Of a stretch of 64,000 nt of DNA, positions 1 to 8,722 are shown one piece after another; positions within the stretch are counted from its first letter, which is position 1; each line of letters starts with the position of its first letter. The notes under the pieces are model-generated. The model saw only the letters and a list, made by a program, of their open reading frames with translations. It had not been told where the DNA came from and ran no database searches. The translations under genes and the position numbers were made by a program. Origin of the DNA: Roseiconus lacunae (lineage in GTDB: Bacteria; Planctomycetota; Planctomycetia; Pirellulales; Pirellulaceae); assembly GCF_008312935.1 (NCBI RefSeq), contig NZ_VSZO01000014.1, positions 306,671 to 370,670 of the forward strand, given 5' to 3'.

Positions 1-1206
1 GAGCCCGATCCTGACGGTGGATTGCGACCGGCTGGCGAATTGGAAGAACCGCTGATCGTCCGGCCGACAAGCGAGACGATCATCGGGGCGACTTATGCCA
101 AGTGGGTGCAGAGCTATCGCGACCTGCCGATTCTGATCAACCAATGGGCCAACGTGGTTCGCTGGGAAATGCGGACACGGATGTTCCTGCGCACCGCCGA
201 GTTCTTATGGCAAGAAGGGCACACCGTCCACGCCACGCGCGAAGAAGCGGTTGAAGAGACCGAACGGATGATCCAAGTCTACGCCGACTTCGCCGAAAAC
301 TGGATGGCGATGCCGGTCACGATCGGGGCCAAAACGGCCGGAGAGCGTTTCCCAGGAGCCGTCGAAACGCTTTCGATCGAAGCGATGATGCAAGACCGGA
401 AAGCCTTGCAAGCCGGAACGAGCCACTTCCTCGGGCAGAATTTTTCCAAAGCTCAAGAGATCGTGTTTCAAAGCGAATCCGGCTCGCGCGAATACGCGTG
501 GACGACATCCTGGGGTGTTTCCACCCGTCTCGTCGGCGCGCTCCTGATGACGCATAGTGATGACGACGGATTGGTGCTGCCGCCCAAGCTGGCGCCTACC
601 CAAGTCGTGATCCTGCCGATCTATAAAGGCGAACAGCGCGCCGCCGTGATGGAATACATCGGTCAATTGACCGAACAACTTCGCGGGCAAACGTACAACG
701 GGGCGCCAATTCGCGTGGAGGTCGACGACCGTGATGTCCGTGGTGGCGAAAAGAAATGGCATCACGTCAAACGCGGCGTTCCGATCCGCTTAGAAGTCGG
801 TCCCAAAGACATCGAGAAAGACTCGGTTTTCATGGGGCGCCGGGACCAACCGAAAAGCGTCGGCATGTCACGAGCAGAAGTTGTCGGCAAGATCGCCGAT
901 CTTCTTGGTGAGGTCCAGCAGAACCTGTTCGATCGTGCCGCACAACTGCGAAGCGACAACACGGTCACGATCACCAGCGAAGCCGACTTCCGGGATTACT
1001 TCACTCCGAAAAATCCCGATTCGCCGGAAATCCATGGCGGGTTTGCGATGTGTCACTTCAGCGATGAAGACAGCCTGCAGGATTTGCTGAAAGAACTTAA
1101 GGTTACGATCCGTTGTGTCCCGAGTGACAACAACGACACGCCGGGGACCTGTTTTGCGACCGGCAAGCCGGCCGAGAAACAAGCGATCTTTGCGAAGGCC
1201 TATTAA
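1..1206 (+). CDS. proS: Prolyl-tRNA synthetase, 5' end outside the window
   Basis: Cytoplasmic class II aminoacyl-tRNA synthetase that charges tRNA-Pro with proline. The reading frame is open from base 1, so the N-terminus lies upstream. Visible are the RPTSETIIG segment, motif 2 around VVRWEMRTRMF with the following FLWQEGHT block, and motif 3 with the glycine-containing SWGVSTRLVGAL stretch, followed by the anticodon-binding domain. The end of the protein (CFATGKPA...FAKAY) is typical of the archaeal/eukaryotic-like short ProRS (type 3), which lacks the editing insertion of the E. coli form. About 400 residues are present out of an expected 480-500. Shikimate kinase follows about 140 bp downstream on the same strand. 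Confidence 0.95.
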   Translation, partial: EPDPDGGLRPAGELEEPLIVRPTSETIIGATYAKWVQSYRDLPILINQWANVVRWEMRTRMFLRTAEFLWQEGHTVHATREEAVEETERMIQVYADFAENWMAMPVTIGAKTAGERFPGAVETLSIEAMMQDRKALQAGTSHFLGQNFSKAQEIVFQSESGSREYAWTTSWGVSTRLVGALLMTHSDDDGLVLPPKLAPTQVVILPIYKGEQRAAVMEYIGQLTEQLRGQTYNGAPIRVEVDDRDVRGGEKKWHHVKRGVPIRLEVGPKDIEKDSVFMGRRDQPKSVGMSRAEVVGKIADLLGEVQQNLFDRAAQLRSDNTVTITSEADFRDYFTPKNPDSPEIHGGFAMCHFSDEDSLQDLLKELKVTIRCVPSDNNDTPGTCFATGKPAEKQAIFAKAY

Positions 1207-1347
1207 CCAGACACGTCTCGTGTTTTGTCAGTAGCGAAGCCCGCGGCTAGCGCCGTCGGCTCACTTGCCTTCGCCGAAGGGGGCGTTTGGGCTGTGCCGC
1301 GACTGCCTTCGGATGGCATCCCTCCGGCATTGCAAACGACGATTCTC

Positions 1348-1893
1348 ATGACCCACGCTGCTTTGAAATCTCACTTGTTCCTGATCGGTTACCGGGGCAC
1401 CGGAAAAACGACCATCGCTCAATTGCTCGCCGAGCAACTGAGCTGTGATTGGATCGATCTTGACGCGGTCATCGAAGAGACGGCGGGGAAAACCATTCGC
1501 GGCCTTTTCTCCGCAGGTGGCGAGGCATTGTTTCGTGACTGGGAAACACGCAGCTTGCGGCAGAGCATCGAGGACGCGAACCAGCCGGAAGTCATTTCGC
1601 TCGGCGGCGGCGCGATCTTGAGCAAGGAAAACCGCGGCATGATCGCCGGTGCCGGCCGCTGTGTGTGGTTGACCGCGACGCCAAGCACGATCGCTAAACG
1701 CATCGGTGCCGACGAAACCAGTGGCGAGCGTCGCCCGGCGCTGACGGAGCTGTCGCCGACCGAAGAGATTCAATCGGTGCTCCGAAAACGGGAACCGATT
1801 TACCGTGATGTCGCAGACACCGAGATTTCGACCGAAAATCGCTCGCCCGAAGCAATCAGCCGCGAAATAGTTGCGTGGCTTCAGACGCTTTAG
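1348..1893 (+). CDS. aroK: Shikimate kinase
   Basis: Phosphorylates shikimate to shikimate-3-phosphate in the chorismate pathway, in the cytoplasm. The 181-residue protein has a Walker A loop GYRGTGKTT at residues 14-22, the D-x-D shikimate-binding region in WIDLDAVIEE, and the LGGGA motif near residue 90; the length fits the family. The frame can be extended upstream to a TTG at 1225, but that stretch is repeat-like sequence, so the ATG at 1348 is preferred. No partner aro genes are nearby. Confidence 0.92.
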   Translation: MTHAALKSHLFLIGYRGTGKTTIAQLLAEQLSCDWIDLDAVIEETAGKTIRGLFSAGGEALFRDWETRSLRQSIEDANQPEVISLGGGAILSKENRGMIAGAGRCVWLTATPSTIAKRIGADETSGERRPALTELSPTEEIQSVLRKREPIYRDVADTEISTENRSPEAISREIVAWLQTL

Positions 1894-2294
1894 CGGCGTG
1901 TTTGTGTTCGCCCCACGGTTGAAATTTTCGCGCGGGAGAATTTGGTCGCCCGACGGCTGGTCCGGCCGTCACATCGCTACAGAAAGGGGCATTTTGGCGG
2001 TCATCCCTGCATTGGTAGCCGCATTGGAAAACCGGTCTTTTATTTCTCGCGGTAAACCCGGTACTCTGGTCGGGATAGCTCGGCGCCGTGTGACCGGAGG
2101 CTCGTGTGAACTGGGGCAAGATTGACTTGCCAGTCACCGTGCCGGCACCATGATGGCCAAGCTTGCGAATCGGACAGTTGGTGCACGACACCGACTTGCC
2201 GGCTTCGCAACACTAGATTGCCGTATGAATTGGTTGGCAGCGCGCGACGCTTGCGTTTTGACTGCCGAACGTTGAAAGAAAAAAGGATTGCCTC
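1894..2294. other. Intergenic, no gene seen
   Basis: About 400 bp between the shikimate kinase and the next gene. Short frames here lack recognisable motifs and overlap one another on both strands. An aaaagga stretch just before position 2290 can serve as the ribosome binding site of the following GTG-started gene. No terminator-like hairpin was recognised. Confidence 0.5.
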
Positions 2295-3041
2295 GTGTTT
2301 ATCGCTGCCTCTACCGAATGTTTTCCTGACCTCGAGCTTCGTGCCGCCATCGAGCTGGCTTCGGATTTGGAGTTCACCGCAGTTGAAATCGCGATTCATG
2401 AAACCGGCGATGTCCAACCGTCGGAAATCCTGACTGACATGGATCGATCGATTCAGTTGTTGCGTTACACCCATCGCCTGGACATCGCCGGCTATAGCGT
2501 TCAACTGGCCTCGACGGGGCAGCAGCACTACGAGGACTTTGCCAAACTTTGCTGGCTGGCCAAAACCACCAAGGTCGTCACCTTGACCGTACCTTCCGCC
2601 GAAAAGGGGACGCCGTTTAACGAAGAGGTCGAGCACCTGCAAAAACTGGTCGAGTGTGGCGACGCCGAGGGCGTCCGCGTGAGCGTCAAGAGCCAACTCG
2701 GTTGCCTGAGCGAAGATCCAGACACCTTGATGGTGCTTTGTAACAACGTCGATGGCCTGGGCATTACCCTAGACCCCAGTGTTTACATCACCGGTTCGGC
2801 AAAGGGCAAGAACTTGGACAACATCCTGAAATTTGTCTGCAACGTTCACCTGCGTGACACTCGCCCGGATGCGTTTCAGGTCAGTGTCGGGCAAGGCGAA
2901 GTTGATTACGGCAAGCTGATCACTCAGCTCGAGCGCGAAAAGTATGACCGGGCCCTGACAGTCAACATGTTTCCGCTCGAAGGGCTCGATCATCGTGTCG
3001 AGTTGCGAAAACTTCGTCGCTTGTTGGAAACGTTGGTTTGA
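2295..3041 (+). CDS. Sugar phosphate isomerase/epimerase-like TIM-barrel protein
   Basis: A 248-residue protein resembling the xylose isomerase-like TIM barrel (AP endonuclease family 2) superfamily, whose members isomerise or epimerise sugars and related polyols with a divalent metal. Supporting features are alternating short strands and helices, the VHLRDTR segment where such proteins place a metal-binding histidine, and the final GQGEVDYGKL stretch, which resembles the G.G.iD motif of the family. The start is a GTG with an aaaagga Shine-Dalgarno about 7 bases upstream. Substrate cannot be told. The next gene's frame overlaps the stop. Confidence 0.7.
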   Translation: MFIAASTECFPDLELRAAIELASDLEFTAVEIAIHETGDVQPSEILTDMDRSIQLLRYTHRLDIAGYSVQLASTGQQHYEDFAKLCWLAKTTKVVTLTVPSAEKGTPFNEEVEHLQKLVECGDAEGVRVSVKSQLGCLSEDPDTLMVLCNNVDGLGITLDPSVYITGSAKGKNLDNILKFVCNVHLRDTRPDAFQVSVGQGEVDYGKLITQLEREKYDRALTVNMFPLEGLDHRVELRKLRRLLETLV

Positions 3042-3871
3042 TTTTCGCCGACCGCCGTTGGGCCAATTCGGTTCGATCGGTGCTTCGTCATTCGGGACGA
3101 AGCCCGAGCGTATTCGCGGTCGGCTCGCGTCACCTCGGCGATGATCGCGACGTGCCGGTGAAGAGAGAACCATCAGCCGATTCGGCTCAATGGCTTACAT
3201 CGACACCCAGTCCGAGTCGGAGGCAACTCAGTCCTCGGCTGTCTTACGGTCGCCATCGCGGCCCGTCTCGAAAAGGCTGCCGTCATGCCGCGGTCGTCAT
3301 CACCGTTTACCCTCACCGTGCCGACGGTGAGGCTTGTTTTGCGCTCACGCGGCGGCCGCTGACGCTTTCGCATCACGCCGGCCAAATTTGTTTGCCCGGC
3401 GGTCGTGTCGAAGACGGCGAGCATGCGATCGAGGCGGCCAAGCGAGAGTACCTCGAAGAACTCGGCGTGCCGCTGGCGGATTCGGAGTGGATCGGAGAGC
3501 TGCCACCGATCTATGTTTATGCGAGCGACAATCTGGTAGACACACACGTGATGCTGCAGCGGGTGCCGTTGCCGGCCTGGAACGCCGATCCCGTCGAGGT
3601 CGACGAGATCATCGAAGTTCCCCTTAAGTCGATATCCGCGTTGGGGGCCGCGTTAGCACGCCGCAAGGTGCCTTCGAGCGTCATTCCGGTGAAATCCGTT
3701 CGCCGCGGTAAGGTTCGTGATGGCAGCGGAGTATTCCAATACAGATTCAGTTACCCGGCGATCGAATTGGTCGATCATTCTGGACGCCCACATCAAGTAT
3801 GGGGCGCGACTGCAATGCTGCTCGCGCAGTGGAGCGAAGTCGTGTACCGGGTCAACGAAAAGGCGGATTGA
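3038..3871 (+). CDS. Nudix hydrolase, CoA pyrophosphatase type
   Basis: Hydrolyses a nucleoside diphosphate linked to another moiety, probably coenzyme A or a derivative. A perfect Nudix box (G-x5-E-x7-RE-x2-EE-x-G-V) lies at about residues 122-144 of the open frame. The sequence immediately before it (LTRRPLTLSHHAGQICLPGG) matches the extra upstream motif of the CoA-pyrophosphatase subgroup. The frame opens at a TTG overlapping the stop of the preceding gene, but the first 70-80 residues are low in recognisable structure and the real start may be an internal GTG (for example 3080). Probably co-transcribed with the TIM-barrel gene. Confidence 0.82.
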   Translation: MIFADRRWANSVRSVLRHSGRSPSVFAVGSRHLGDDRDVPVKREPSADSAQWLTSTPSPSRRQLSPRLSYGRHRGPSRKGCRHAAVVITVYPHRADGEACFALTRRPLTLSHHAGQICLPGGRVEDGEHAIEAAKREYLEELGVPLADSEWIGELPPIYVYASDNLVDTHVMLQRVPLPAWNADPVEVDEIIEVPLKSISALGAALARRKVPSSVIPVKSVRRGKVRDGSGVFQYRFSYPAIELVDHSGRPHQVWGATAMLLAQWSEVVYRVNEKAD

Positions 3872-4158
3872 TGAACGACACAGCAGTGTCCGCTAACGTT
3901 TACTACAACGTTTTGCCGACATTGCATCAGCGGCGAGAGGTCGACGGGGAACCGTGCCGATTGACGCCGTTGTTCGGCCACCAACCCCGCTTACCTTGGC
4001 CGATTTGCCGGGGCGTCCTACAATTGCGGTGATTGATGAAGCGTCGTATTCGCGTAACAGTTATCGAGAACCCAGGTTCATCGAAGACACGGAGCACGTG
4101 ATCGACGTTCGAGAACGAGAATTTTGTAAGCACCTAATTTCCCATGAGGGTCAGTGAC

Positions 4159-4488
4159 ATGGCATCCGAAGCCGTCATCGAGTTTACCGAAGAGAATTTT
4201 GAGGCCGAAGTGATGCAAGCTGACGGCCCCGTATTGGTCGATTTCTGGGCTCCTTGGTGCGGACCTTGCCGCGCAATTGCCCCGATGATCGAGCAATTGG
4301 CGTCCGAAAACTCGGACAAAAAAGTTGGCAAGCTAAACATCGACGAAGCCTCCACGATCGCCCAAAAGTATGGCATCACTGGAATCCCGACCTTGCTGGT
4401 TTTCAAGAACGGCGAAGTCGAGCACAGCTTCCGTGGTGGCAATACCACCAAGGCCGCGTTGCAAGAAGCGCTAGACGCGACCGCGTAA
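4159..4488 (+). CDS. trxA: Thioredoxin
   Basis: Small cytoplasmic disulfide reductase, 109 residues, with the active-site WCGPC at residues 33-37, the preceding VDFWAP segment and the cis-proline stretch GIPTLLVF. Length and motifs are those of a standard thioredoxin. An in-frame ATG at 4144 exists, but the ATG at 4159 is preferred because a GAGGG Shine-Dalgarno lies about 9 bases before it. The roughly 290 bp upstream and downstream hold no clear gene. Confidence 0.95.
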   Translation: MASEAVIEFTEENFEAEVMQADGPVLVDFWAPWCGPCRAIAPMIEQLASENSDKKVGKLNIDEASTIAQKYGITGIPTLLVFKNGEVEHSFRGGNTTKAALQEALDATA

Positions 4489-4774
4489 CGCACCGACGCA
4501 GGATCCCTGCCTTCGGCAAAACGCTGCCCGGTCAATTTGACCCCAAGTCAAAGCGGCCTCTGGGCAGTATCTTGAAAGGCAGTATTCAGGTCGGCCGCGT
4601 TTTTACCTCGAATCATCTTCGCCAATCGTGGCTCTGTCAGGTATCTCTGACCTAGCCACCGCAGGGAAAGAGGGTTCGACGGGCGTAGACTTTGGGCTGA
4701 CCGTCCGCAAAGGCGACGCGCGGTGTATTCCCCGTTGCCTTTCGCTCTCTTTATCAAGCAGGTAGGCGTCGCCG

Positions 4775-5569
4775 ATGCTCCAGTACCTTCGTTTACTCGA
4801 AGACATTATCGAATCCGGCTCTGACCGGGGGGACCGCACCGGGGTTGGTACACGCAGCCTTTTCGGTCGGCAATTGTCATTCAATCTGTCGCACGGGTTC
4901 CCGCTGCTGACAACTAAGAAGCTTCACGTTCGTTCGATCATTTACGAATTGCTGTGGTTTCTGCGAGGTGACACTAACATTGCCTGGTTGAACGAACACG
5001 GTGTCCGCATCTGGGACGAATGGGCTGACGAAAAAGGTGATTTGGGACCAGTTTATGGTCATCAGTGGCGATCTTGGCCGACCCCTGACGGGCAAACCAT
5101 CGACCAGATCGCTTGGGTCGAAAACGAGATCCGTCGCAACCCGCTGAGCCGGCGGCTGATTGTTTCGGCGTGGAATGTCAGTGAGGTCAATCAGATGGCT
5201 TTGCCGCCCTGCCACACGTTGTTTCAGTTTTATGTCAGCGACGGCAAGCTTTCCTGCCAGCTTTACCAGCGTAGTGCAGACGTGTTTTTGGGGGTTCCCT
5301 TTAACATTGCCAGTTATGCGTTGTTGACGATGATGATGGCAAAGGTCACGGGGTTGCAGCCAGGCACCTTCGTGCACACCTTTGGCGATGTTCACCTTTA
5401 CCAAAATCATTTCGAGCAAGCCCGCGAACAACTTAGTCGCGAGCCGAAGCCCTTGGCCAAGTTGCTGATCCACAATCAGCCCGATTCGATCGACGGCTTC
5501 AAGTTCGAAGATTTTGAGATCGTCGACTATCATCCCCACCCGCATATCAAAGCCCCCGTCGCCGTGTAG
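4775..5569 (+). CDS. thyA: Thymidylate synthase
   Basis: Converts dUMP to dTMP using methylene-tetrahydrofolate and releases dihydrofolate. The 264-residue length and the catalytic cysteine in [10 protein letters not shown] at residue 146 are the same as in E. coli ThyA. The N-terminal [12 protein letters not shown], the folate/dUMP site [19 protein letters not shown] and the C-terminal [12 protein letters not shown] are all intact. Dihydrofolate reductase lies 210 bp downstream on the same strand, so both halves of the dTMP cycle sit together. Confidence 0.97.
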   Translation: MLQYLRLLEDIIESGSDRGDRTGVGTRSLFGRQLSFNLSHGFPLLTTKKLHVRSIIYELLWFLRGDTNIAWLNEHGVRIWDEWADEKGDLGPVYGHQWRSWPTPDGQTIDQIAWVENEIRRNPLSRRLIVSAWNVSEVNQMALPPCHTLFQFYVSDGKLSCQLYQRSADVFLGVPFNIASYALLTMMMAKVTGLQPGTFVHTFGDVHLYQNHFEQAREQLSREPKPLAKLLIHNQPDSIDGFKFEDFEIVDYHPHPHIKAPVAV

Positions 5570-5638
5570 CGAATCGCGGGGCTGAAGCGACGGCACCATC
5601 ATCCGTGGCGGAAGCCGCCGACGGCCTGTTGATTTAGC

Positions 5639-5708
5639 CATAGTCGCCTTTCACTCCGTGAAAGCTGCGTACGTCATCGCCACTTTTGCGGAGCAAAAGG
5701 CGACTATG
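5639..5708. repeat. Nested palindromic repeat element between thyA and folA
   Basis: A 70-bp element with a perfect 10-bp outer inverted repeat (5639-5648 with 5699-5708). Inside each arm is a perfect 17-nt hairpin with a 7-bp stem and 3-nt loop: 5648-5664 (ctttcac-tcc-gtgaaag) and 5683-5699 (cttttgc-gga-gcaaaag). It can fold as two small hairpins or as one long stem. The structure is like a REP/BIME or small non-autonomous element. An open frame running through it into folA is not expected to be translated. Confidence 0.75.
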
Positions 5709-5780
5709 CTCGACGCACTTCTGATTAAACAAACAAGCCGCCAAGGCTTTCGGCCCAGACTGATAAAGCTCCACGTATTC

Positions 5781-6308
5781 ATGAATGCCCCGGTTGAAAA
5801 CTCCCCGGTAGAGTCTCGTCTTACCGCCGTTGTCGCGATCAGTCAGACCGGGGTGATTGGACGCGACGGCGATATGCCCTGGCGTTTGAGCAGTGATTTG
5901 CGGCGTTTTAAATCGTTGACGATGGGCGGCGTGCTCATCATGGGGCGAAAGACCTTTGATTCGATCGGTCGTCCGCTGCCTGGTCGACGAACAATTGTCA
6001 TCACGCGGCAGGCGGATTGGTCGTCCGCCGGTGTCGAAGTCGCGGCAACGCCGGAAGCGGCGATCGAGCTGGCCGGTCAAACGCCAGCCTTTGTGGTCGG
6101 CGGTGCGGAGATCTATCGCCAACTGATTGACCGATGTGAAGAAGTTTTCCTCACGCGAGTGCTCTGCAACGTCGAAGGCGATACACATCTGGAGCTTGAT
6201 GTGGCGGATTTTTCTGTCCTTGAGCAATCGCGAATCCCTGCGGGGCCGAAAGACGACTACCCGACGGAGTTTTTTCGGCTGGTGCGTCACCGGAAATCGA
6301 CGCCGTAA
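5781..6308 (+). CDS. folA: Dihydrofolate reductase
   Basis: NADPH-dependent reduction of dihydrofolate to tetrahydrofolate, regenerating the cofactor spent by the upstream thymidylate synthase. The 175-residue protein shows VVAISQTGVIGRDGDMPW at the N-terminus, the LIMGRKTFDSIG and RRTIVITR segments, and FVVGGAEIYRQ, all standard for the family. The frame can extend to an ATG at 5658, but that part lies inside the palindromic element, so the ATG at 5781 is preferred. Confidence 0.93.
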   Translation: MNAPVENSPVESRLTAVVAISQTGVIGRDGDMPWRLSSDLRRFKSLTMGGVLIMGRKTFDSIGRPLPGRRTIVITRQADWSSAGVEVAATPEAAIELAGQTPAFVVGGAEIYRQLIDRCEEVFLTRVLCNVEGDTHLELDVADFSVLEQSRIPAGPKDDYPTEFFRLVRHRKSTP

Positions 6309-6431
6309 GGGGCTGTTGTAAATGCGACTTCGAGCGTATTTTACGGGCTTCTTCAAGTAAGTTTTGCGACGACCGCGACCGACCTTCACAAAGCGGAAAT
6401 AAAAATCCCAAAAAAGGCTGGAAAGTGGCCA

Positions 6432-6461
6432 TTGAGCAAAAAGGGGGCCATTCGCTATAGT
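6432..6461 (+). promoter_or_regulatory. Possible sigma-70-type promoter of the rpsM operon
   Basis: TTGAGC (6432-6437) and TATAGT (6456-6461) are separated by 18 bp, close to a -35/-10 pair, about 135 bp upstream of the rpsM start and in the gap after folA. Seen only by eye. Planctomycete promoters are poorly defined, so this is a candidate. Confidence 0.35.
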
Positions 6462-6595
6462 CCGGGATTCGCGGACAGCACTTTTTCGTTTTTTGCGTGT
6501 GGCACCCCTTATTCGAAGGGGTTCGGCAGCCGAGGGAATTGCCCAGCGGCGCTGCCACAGTCCAGTTTGCACGAGATATTTGCAGGAGCATTGCT

Positions 6596-6979
6596 ATGCC
6601 CCGTTTGTTGGGCGTCGACATTCCGAACGACAAACAGATCCAGTATTCGCTGACTTACTTGTACGGCGTCGGTTTACACACCGCACGCGAAGTCTGTGAA
6701 AAGCTTGGGATTGATCCGACTCGCGCTGCGACGGAGATCAACGAAGACGAACTGGGTCAGATCGCAGCGATGCTCGAACGTGACTACATGGTTGAAGGTC
6801 CCCTTCGCCGCCAGGTCACCACGAACATCAGCCGATTGCGCGAGATCAAATCCTACCGTGGCATGCGTCACCGGATGGGTTTGCCGGTGCGTGGTCAGCG
6901 AACCAAAACCAACTCGCGAACGCGGAAAGGTCCTAAGAAGACGGTTGCCGGAAAGAAAGGCGTCAAGGATCTTCGCTAG
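6596..6979 (+). CDS. rpsM: 30S ribosomal protein S13
   Basis: Small-subunit head protein that contacts 5S/L5 and the tRNAs. The 127-residue product begins PRLLGVDIPNDKQI, carries the helix-hairpin-helix-like middle, and ends in the basic tail with RGQRTKTNSRTRKGPKKT. A CAGGAG Shine-Dalgarno at 6583-6588 fixes the ATG at 6596; the longer open frame to 6497 is not used. First gene of the S13-S11-alpha-L17 group. rpsD, present in the E. coli alpha operon, is absent here. Confidence 0.97.
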   Translation: MPRLLGVDIPNDKQIQYSLTYLYGVGLHTAREVCEKLGIDPTRAATEINEDELGQIAAMLERDYMVEGPLRRQVTTNISRLREIKSYRGMRHRMGLPVRGQRTKTNSRTRKGPKKTVAGKKGVKDLR

Positions 6980-7031
6980 CGTTCACTTATTCCCGATTCA
7001 GTTACCGACTTATTGCGTTTAGGACTTTGCC

Positions 7032-7415
7032 GTGGCAAAGAGTAACAAGAAGAAACGTGTCCGTCGCAATGTGAGCAATGGCATCGCCCATATTCACGCG
7101 ACGTTCAACAACACCACTGTCACCATCACCGACACCAAAGGCGACACTTTGTGCTGGGCAAGTGCGGGCACGAGCGGCTTCAAAGGAAGTCGTAAGAGCA
7201 CGCCGTTTGCCGGTCAGTGTGCAGCCCAGCAGGCGGCCGAAAAAGCCACCAAGTTCGGCATGCGTGATGTCGAAGTGCGAGTCAAAGGCCCGGGATCGGG
7301 CCGCGAAAGTGCAATCACCGCGCTGCAATCGGCGGGACTCAAGGTCAAGTTGATCGAAGACGTGACCCCAATTCCCCACAACGGATGCCGACCACGCAAA
7401 AAGCGTCGCGTCTAA
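7032..7415 (+). CDS. rpsK: 30S ribosomal protein S11
   Basis: Platform protein of the small subunit, 127 residues, GTG start. The N-terminal basic segment ([12 protein letters not shown]), the [16 protein letters not shown] stretch, [11 protein letters not shown] and the C-terminal [15 protein letters not shown] are diagnostic and intact. It lies 52 bp after rpsM and 111 bp before rpoA. Confidence 0.97.
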   Translation: MAKSNKKKRVRRNVSNGIAHIHATFNNTTVTITDTKGDTLCWASAGTSGFKGSRKSTPFAGQCAAQQAAEKATKFGMRDVEVRVKGPGSGRESAITALQSAGLKVKLIEDVTPIPHNGCRPRKKRRV

Positions 7416-7526
7416 TTCCTTTCTTTCGGTCGCGGCACCCCTATTCACGCGTTTGATAAAACGTGTCGTGTCGCGTCGATTCGTTCCCTTCGCATTTGTA
7501 CTCCCCAGCGACAAGGTTACACCGCA

Positions 7527-8516
7527 ATGCATATCCGTTGGCGTGGAATGGAGCTTCCCAGCACACTGGAAGTCGACCGCGATTCGCTTTCGCAAACTTA
7601 CGGCAAGTTCATTGCCGAGCCGTTCGAACGCGGTTTCGGTACCAGTGTCGGTAACTCGCTCCGCCGCGTGTTGCTCAGCAGCCTGATGGGTAGTGCCGTC
7701 ACGCAGATCAAGATTCGCGGTGCACAGCACGAATTCACCAACATTCCTGGCGTTTTGGAAGATGTCACCGACATCGTTTTGAACGTTAAGAGCTTGGTCG
7801 TTCGTAACCACAGTGAAGCCACTCGTGTGATCACCGTCGAAGCCGACAAGGCCGGCGAGATCCGCGGTAGCGACATCCAGACGGATCAAGATGTCGAAAT
7901 CATCAACCCAGACGCCGTGCTCGCCACGCTGACCGAAGACGTCCCCTTCATGATGGAGATGGTCGTTGAGAACGGACGCGGATACGTCCCCGCGACCGAA
8001 CACAGCAGCGCGGACCACGAAATCGGGATCATCCCGATCGATGCGGTTTACAGCCCCATCACCCGAGTCCGCTACGATGTCGAGGAAACTCGCGTCGGGC
8101 AAAAGACCAACTACGACAAACTGGTTCTGGAAATCTGGACCGACGGAAGTGTGAACCCGGAATTGGCACTCGTCGAAGCTGCCAAAATCCTCCGCAAACA
8201 CCTCAACCCGTTCGTCCAGTACCGCGAACTCGGACCGAGTATCTTCTCGGCCGCTCGTGGCGGAGCCGGTTCGCCGGAAGCTCAGTTGGAAGCCAAGCTG
8301 AATATGACGCTTGCTGACCTTCGACTCTCCGTGCGAGCCAATAATTGCCTGGAAAGCGAAAACATCCAAACGGTCCGCGACTTGGTTCAGCGGAACGAAG
8401 ATCAGTTGCTGGAAGTGCGAAACTTCGGCGACACCACGCTGAACGAAGTTCGCGAAAAGTTGGCTCAATACGGCCTGCACCTCGGAATGAGAGTGCCGGC
8501 TCAGCCACTATTCTAG
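7527..8516 (+). CDS. rpoA: DNA-directed RNA polymerase subunit alpha
   Basis: Assembly subunit of RNA polymerase, 329 residues, full length. The N-terminal dimerisation domain shows [20 protein letters not shown] and the [14 protein letters not shown] region. After a linker near residue 240 the C-terminal domain has the helix-hairpin-helix signature [20 protein letters not shown], which binds UP elements and activators. The stop is TAG at 8514-8516. A strong hairpin follows before rplQ. Confidence 0.97.
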   Translation: MHIRWRGMELPSTLEVDRDSLSQTYGKFIAEPFERGFGTSVGNSLRRVLLSSLMGSAVTQIKIRGAQHEFTNIPGVLEDVTDIVLNVKSLVVRNHSEATRVITVEADKAGEIRGSDIQTDQDVEIINPDAVLATLTEDVPFMMEMVVENGRGYVPATEHSSADHEIGIIPIDAVYSPITRVRYDVEETRVGQKTNYDKLVLEIWTDGSVNPELALVEAAKILRKHLNPFVQYRELGPSIFSAARGGAGSPEAQLEAKLNMTLADLRLSVRANNCLESENIQTVRDLVQRNEDQLLEVRNFGDTTLNEVREKLAQYGLHLGMRVPAQPLF

Positions 8517-8540
8517 TGATTTGTTCCAGAGTGATCTGAT

Positions 8541-8572
8541 GTCTAGCCGCGTGGCGTTCGCCACGGCTAGAC
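8541..8572. repeat. Hairpin element between rpoA and rplQ
   Basis: A near-perfect inverted repeat: gtctagccg-c-gtggcg pairs with cgccacggctagac, about 14 bp of stem with one bulged C and a tiny loop, and no T-run after it. The core tggcgtt-(a/c)gccacgg recurs in the 38-bp repeats at 59985-60091, so it is probably a member of a dispersed REP-like family. In the rpoA-rplQ transcript it could stabilise mRNA or attenuate L17; that is inference. Confidence 0.6.
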
Positions 8573-8722
8573 GGCAAGAACCAGGGCTAACGCCCGTTGG
8601 CGATCGATCACTCCGAATGAATCATTGGAACAAACCACTCGTTTCCAATTTTGGAAACAGATCGGGCGCACCAGCCTGCTGCTGTCACAATCAAAGAATC
8701 ACCTACCCATACTTGAACTGTC

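Noticed and set aside
2040..2696. A 218-codon minus-strand frame over the TIM-barrel gene
   Set aside because: Lies opposite a well supported gene, composition of a shadow frame, no motif.
3871..4032. A 53-codon plus-strand ORF starting at ATG 3871 in the stop of the Nudix gene
   Set aside because: No motif and no support beyond the overlapping TGATG; better treated as chance.
7002..8480. A 492-codon open frame on the minus strand opposite rpoA and rpsK
   Set aside because: Antisense to two certain ribosomal/RNA polymerase genes, no domain; an effect of codon bias.
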